This document shows positions 21,151-24,197 of a stretch of DNA of 24,197 bases, piece after piece (position 1 is the stretch's first letter; each line of letters starts with the position of its first letter). The translations under genes and the position numbers were made by a program. The stretch comes from JAAYCI01 sp964369525. GTDB taxonomy: Bacteria; Bacillota; Clostridia; Oscillospirales; Ruminococcaceae. The notes beneath the pieces are model-generated. The model was not told the origin of the DNA. It saw nothing but the letters and a program-made list of their open reading frames with translations, and did not search any database. Location of the stretch: contig CAYJEW010000029.1 of NCBI GenBank assembly GCA_964369525.1, positions 1 to 24,197 on the forward strand, written 5' to 3'.

Positions 21151-21714
21151 CTAGCGCAGTAGCTTGCGTCGCTGTAGATAATCCGGCATTAAGCGAGCCA
21201 TTTCGGCATGGAATGAGGCTTGGTGGTGTGGGTGTAAAAAGTGCACATACTCGTGCATCACCACATATTCTTGCGCCTCAAGGGGTTTTTCTGCCAGGCG
21301 GCTGTTGAAGGTGATGCTGCGGGCGGTGGGGTTGCACACTGCCCAGCGGGTTTTCATTTGGCGTATTTTTATGGTGGGTTTTTGCTCACCCAGATAACCT
21401 GCAAACAGTGGAAAAACAGCGTTGCTCAGGGCGGTGAAATGCTTAAAACATTCGTCTTTAGAGTAGAGCGGTGGCGATATAGGTAGCTGTTTTGCCTTGC
21501 TTTGCACACGCAAAATCCAGCTGTGCTTTGCGCACAAAAATGTATCAATATCCTTTTGTGGCACCCTGGGCGACGCGCTAAGCACAACGCTGTTGTCGGC
21601 ACGCACACGCAGGTTAATGTTGCGCACTTTTTTACGCATAAGCGTGTATTCAAGCTGGCCTAAAGGGGTGGTAAGGCGCATGGCCTGCGCAATGGGCGCT
21701 GTGTGTTTTGGCAT
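21151..21714 (-). CDS. YgjP/DUF45-type zinc metallopeptidase (M48-like, SprT fold)
   Basis: 187 residues from ATG 21714, chosen because AAGGAG lies 10 bases upstream (21725-21730); an in-frame ATG at 21792 sits inside the upstream terminator and adds an unlikely 26 residues. The zinc motif HEYVH (154-158) with H164 as third ligand follows TRWAVCNPTARSITFNSRL, the counterpart of the RWGSCS segment of this family. The N-terminal domain (RKKVRNINLRVRADNSVVLSASP) is also typical. Members are soluble cytoplasmic proteins, often neighbours of restriction enzymes, and their substrates are not established. RWGSCS is altered to RWAVCN here. The gene is somewhat shorter than usual for the family (about 230 residues). 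Confidence 0.88.
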   Translation of the reverse strand: MPKHTAPIAQAMRLTTPLGQLEYTLMRKKVRNINLRVRADNSVVLSASPRVPQKDIDTFLCAKHSWILRVQSKAKQLPISPPLYSKDECFKHFTALSNAVFPLFAGYLGEQKPTIKIRQMKTRWAVCNPTARSITFNSRLAEKPLEAQEYVVMHEYVHFLHPHHQASFHAEMARLMPDYLQRRKLLR

Positions 21715-21771
21715 TATGCGGTAGCTCCTTGCATGGTGATAAGCATATTTAATATTAAGTATAGTATACCA

Positions 21772-21809
21772 TAAAAAATAGCGCCGCCGCATCTGCTGCG
21801 GTAGCGCTA
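21772..21809 (-). terminator. Rho-independent terminator of the rubredoxin-like gene
   Basis: On the minus strand TAGCGC-TACCGCA pairs with TGCGGCG-GCGCTA (small internal mismatch), followed by TTTTTTA. It begins about 14 bases after the stop at 21823, so the rubredoxin-like gene is a one-gene unit. Confidence 0.8.
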
Positions 21810-21822
21810 AAAGGCGGGCAGA

Positions 21823-21939
21823 TTACTGTGCTACTTCTTCAAAACTTTCAGGACCGGTTGCGCCACAAACTGGGCATGGGTCGGGCGGGGTGTCGCCTTC
21901 AAATTCAACACCACAAACAATACAGCGCCATTTTTTCAT
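21823..21939 (-). CDS. Rubredoxin-like 38-residue protein
   Basis: ATG 21937-21939 to TAA 21823-21825 encodes 38 residues beginning MKKWRCIVCGVEFEGD. AGGAGG at 21947-21952 lies 7 bases upstream, a textbook site. Two zinc-ribbon/rubredoxin pairs are present: C6xxC9 and C22PVC25G, 12 residues apart, with Trp4 and Phe13 in hydrophobic positions. The format equals the C-terminal rubredoxin module of rubrerythrins, but it stands alone. Such proteins carry one Fe (or Zn) and transfer single electrons, usually in oxidative-stress defence of anaerobes. It is shorter than classical rubredoxin (about 52 residues). A metal-binding adaptor role with Zn is the main alternative. It has its own terminator. 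Confidence 0.88.
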   Translation of the reverse strand: MKKWRCIVCGVEFEGDTPPDPCPVCGATGPESFEEVAQ

Positions 21940-22030
21940 GTATGCAGCCTCCTAAATTATTTGCACTTTCCGCAAAATGCAGAAAGATACTTGCTGAGCA
22001 AATAGTGAAAAATGTATAAATGCGAGAAAA

Positions 22031-22049
22031 TACACATGTGCTATGTGTA
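22031..22049 (-). terminator. Weak terminator-like hairpin after the helicase gene
   Basis: TACACAT-AGCAC-ATGTGTA on the minus strand, 7 bp, followed by TTTTC. It is about 50 bases after the helicase stop. The low GC content makes it uncertain. Confidence 0.35.
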
Positions 22050-22096
22050 GGGGATTAAAGCAAAATACAACAACCAAAGGGGATTATGCAGCTTGC

Positions 22097-23815
22097 TTAA
22101 TGGTCTTTGAGATAGTCTTCAAAGTTGGCATACTTGTTTTCAGATGTTGTGGTGGAGATAAGGCGGATGGAGTCGTCGCCGGCAAGCTCATCCTCTGAAA
22201 AGTTAAATATACCGCGCTCATCTTTTGGTATTGTTGGAAGCGGGGCTTTAGCCTCTGGGGTGGGGGAATCGGGGCGTGGGCCACTGCGTTTTTTGCGGCG
22301 GCGGTTGTTGTTGCGGCTCATGTCTTGCTCTCCTTCGTTTGCCACAGGCGCAGGCGGCTCGGCAGTGTCCTTAGCCCAAACAGGGCGCTTGGTAACTATC
22401 GTGCTACCTTTGTTGTGGCCAATGTTTTGGTTGGGTTGCACATCGGCCTGCCTATTTTTAGCGGCAGGCATCTTGGCGGACGATTTAGTATCTTTACGAT
22501 TTTGCTTTGCTAAATTAGGTTGAGTGCTATTAGCAGAAACAGCATCTTTTTTTTCTGAAGTAGTGGGTTTTGATGTGGCAGATGTAGTTTTTGCTGGTTT
22601 TTTTTGCTTTATTTTTTCATTTTTGCCTCGGGGGGAGGCTTTGGCTTGTGGTGCAATGGTTTCGCCGCTGTCTGTATCTTGAACAGGCCAGCGGGGGTGC
22701 TCGCTTTTGGGTAGTGAAAGGCCTATGGCCTTTTCGATATCAGCTAGATATTCAAGCTCGTCGGCACTGCAAAAGCTTATGGCAATTCCGGCTTTGCCGG
22801 CACGGCCTGTGCGGCCTATGCGGTGCACATAGGTTTCGGGCACGTTAGGCAGATCGTAGTTAAAAACATGCGATAATTCGCTAATATCTAGGCCGCGCGC
22901 AGCAATGTCGGTAGCCACCAGCACCTTTGCTCGCCCATCCTTAAAGCGCGCAAGCGCCGACTGCCGAGCCGTTTGGCTTTTGTTGCCGTGAATGGCAAGT
23001 GCGGTGATGCCGTCGCGCTTAAGCTCTCGCACAACACGGTCGGCGCCGTGCTTTGTGCGGGTAAACACAAGAGCGCTGACAATATCTTTATCGCTCTTTA
23101 AAATATCAGCTAACAGGCGGCGCTTGTTGGCCTTGTCTACCCTATAAAGGCTTTGCTCAATAACCTCCACTGTAGTGGACGGCGGCGTGATATATACCTG
23201 AACGGGATTGTTAAGCAGCTTGTTAGCCAGCTCGGCAATCTCCTTTGGCATAGTAGCGGAAAAAAGCAGTGTTTGCCTTTTTTTAGGAATATTGCGAATT
23301 ATTTTTTTAACATCCTGCGCAAAACCCATGTCGAGCATACGGTCGGCTTCATCTAGCACAAAAACCGAAAGTGAGGATAAATTAACATAACCTTGGGAGG
23401 TTAGGTCGTTTAGGCGGCCTGGGGTTGCTGTAAGAATATCAACACCACGGCGTAGTTGTTGCACCTGCGGGCCTTGGCCCACGCCGCCAAAAATAACAGC
23501 GGTACGCAGTGGCAGATATTTTGAGTAAAGCTGGAAGCTCTCGTCTATTTGCAGCGCAAGCTCGCGTGTGGGGGTGAGCACAAGCGCGCGAATGGGGCGC
23601 GCGCCTTTTGTGTAGGGTAGCTGCTGTAGGTGGTGCAAAATAGGTAGTGCAAAAGCGGCGGTTTTACCTGTGCCGGTTTGGGCACAGCCCAAAAGGTCGC
23701 GGCCGCTTAAAACAGGGGGGATTGCCTGTGCTTGTATAGGGCTGGGCTGGGTGTATCCGGCGTCTTTTACCGCCCGCAACAGGGGAGGTAGTAGCTGTAG
23801 TTCAGAAAATGTCAT
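22097..23815 (-). CDS. DEAD-box ATP-dependent RNA helicase, RhlE/CshA-like, with basic disordered tail
   Basis: 572 residues starting MTFSELQLLPPLL, the standard opening of the family, although the ribosome site is poor (GGATGG about 11 bases upstream). All core motifs are seen: Q motif (YTQPSPIQ), I AQTGTGKT (45-52), Ia PTRELA, GG, TPGR (131-134), II DEAD (155-158), III SAT (186-188), IV VFTRTK region, V ATDIAARGLD (301-310), VI HRIGRTGR (331-338). From about 375 the chain is Lys/Thr/Ala/Asn-rich and low in complexity, with an RNNNRRRKKRSG patch, then an acidic end. Such tails anchor helicases on rRNA or mRNA. Probable roles are ribosome assembly, cold adaptation or mRNA turnover. It is a single-gene unit with its own promoter. 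Confidence 0.95.
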   Translation of the reverse strand: MTFSELQLLPPLLRAVKDAGYTQPSPIQAQAIPPVLSGRDLLGCAQTGTGKTAAFALPILHHLQQLPYTKGARPIRALVLTPTRELALQIDESFQLYSKYLPLRTAVIFGGVGQGPQVQQLRRGVDILTATPGRLNDLTSQGYVNLSSLSVFVLDEADRMLDMGFAQDVKKIIRNIPKKRQTLLFSATMPKEIAELANKLLNNPVQVYITPPSTTVEVIEQSLYRVDKANKRRLLADILKSDKDIVSALVFTRTKHGADRVVRELKRDGITALAIHGNKSQTARQSALARFKDGRAKVLVATDIAARGLDISELSHVFNYDLPNVPETYVHRIGRTGRAGKAGIAISFCSADELEYLADIEKAIGLSLPKSEHPRWPVQDTDSGETIAPQAKASPRGKNEKIKQKKPAKTTSATSKPTTSEKKDAVSANSTQPNLAKQNRKDTKSSAKMPAAKNRQADVQPNQNIGHNKGSTIVTKRPVWAKDTAEPPAPVANEGEQDMSRNNNRRRKKRSGPRPDSPTPEAKAPLPTIPKDERGIFNFSEDELAGDDSIRLISTTTSENKYANFEDYLKDH

Positions 23816-23872
23816 GTAGAGTAGTGTCCATCCAATCAGGCATGATAGCCGAGTATATATAAACGTTATCCA

Positions 23873-23901
23873 AGTATAGCATACATACCGTCAAATTACA
23901 A
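23873..23901 (-). promoter_or_regulatory. Sigma-A type promoter of the RNA helicase gene
   Basis: On the minus strand TTGTAA (23896-23901), 17-base spacer, TATACT (23873-23878). The predicted leader is about 50 nt. Confidence 0.6.
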
Positions 23902-24197
23902 AATGCGAGTGCATGCGAGGTATATTGCAGTAAGCAGAGGGATATATGCGGAAGATAGGTGTTTTTATTTATAAAAATAGCGGAAGGTGACGCGCACCCC
24001 CAATTAGCGCTATGTTTGGGCATTTGGCATTTGTGTGCATAGCAGTAAGGCCATTTGTTTAGTCAGAAATCCCTTGAAAAACGCTTACAAGCAAGTGATT
24101 TGTAACGCTGATTAGGCAAATTTTTGTTTGGCGAGTGAAAAGCCCATAGTTGATTTCTACTGTGTGAACTATAAGTTTTGAGACAATGCAGGTATAA
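23902..24197. other. Intergenic end of window, no gene seen
   Basis: No supported coding region on either strand. A minus-strand ORF (23802-24023) has no ribosome site and would overlap the helicase promoter and start. I see no terminator, tRNA or repeat here; a short imperfect symmetry, TTACAA...TTTGTAA near 24084-24104, is probably chance. Confidence 0.5.

Noticed and set aside
23802..24023. Minus-strand 73-residue ORF upstream of the helicase
   Set aside because: No ribosome site; it runs through the predicted helicase promoter and into its start.

Overview
The window looks like chromosomal DNA from a strictly anaerobic Gram-positive Clostridia bacterium, probably an Oscillospirales/Ruminococcaceae-type fermenter. 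The indications are strong AGGAGG-type ribosome binding sites, an electron-bifurcating [FeFe] hydrogenase operon, a 2-hydroxyacyl-CoA dehydratase-activase system, a group II ECF vitamin transporter S component, and no respiratory genes. No phage, insertion sequence, CRISPR array, tRNA or rRNA was seen.

Layout. 1-421 (-): start of an unrecognised membrane protein. 708-4954 (+): a two-gene acyl-CoA dehydratase activase/dehydratase-like unit with a 4-base overlap, closed by a terminator. 5119-6537 (-): a MocR/PdxR-type regulator that lacks the usual PLP lysine, divergent from an ECF S component (6667-7260, +). 7531-9555 (+): a secreted, membrane-anchored SGNH hydrolase with a 37-serine linker and a small membrane protein. 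9760-11375 (+): a CNNM/CorC-type transporter behind a roughly 200-nt leader holding a consensus promoter, a 17-codon acidic ORF, an antiterminator arm and a terminator. 11653-19932 (+): the hydrogenase operon. 20069-20908 (-): an AraC regulator. 21151-21714 (-): a YgjP-like metallopeptidase. 21823-21939 (-): a 38-residue rubredoxin-like protein. 22097-23815 (-): a DEAD-box RNA helicase.

The hydrogenase operon is the functional core. hndA, hndB, hndC and hndD encode the subunits of an NAD(P)-linked, probably bifurcating [FeFe] hydrogenase. Between hndA and hndB sits a six-gene cassette: DRTGG protein, HATPase, a divergent putatively sensory [FeFe] hydrogenase, DRTGG protein, PHP phosphoesterase, and a second HATPase that is frameshifted at a T7 run. 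I infer that the cassette senses H2 or redox state and feeds back on the catalytic enzyme or on transcription.

The strongest candidate for something undescribed is the leader at 9760-9999. A short ORF beginning Met-Asp-Asp-Asp lies between an antiterminator arm and a terminator, immediately ahead of a putative Mg2+ transporter of the CNNM family. This resembles in logic the Mg2+-sensing leader peptides of enterobacteria, but it is read here only from sequence.
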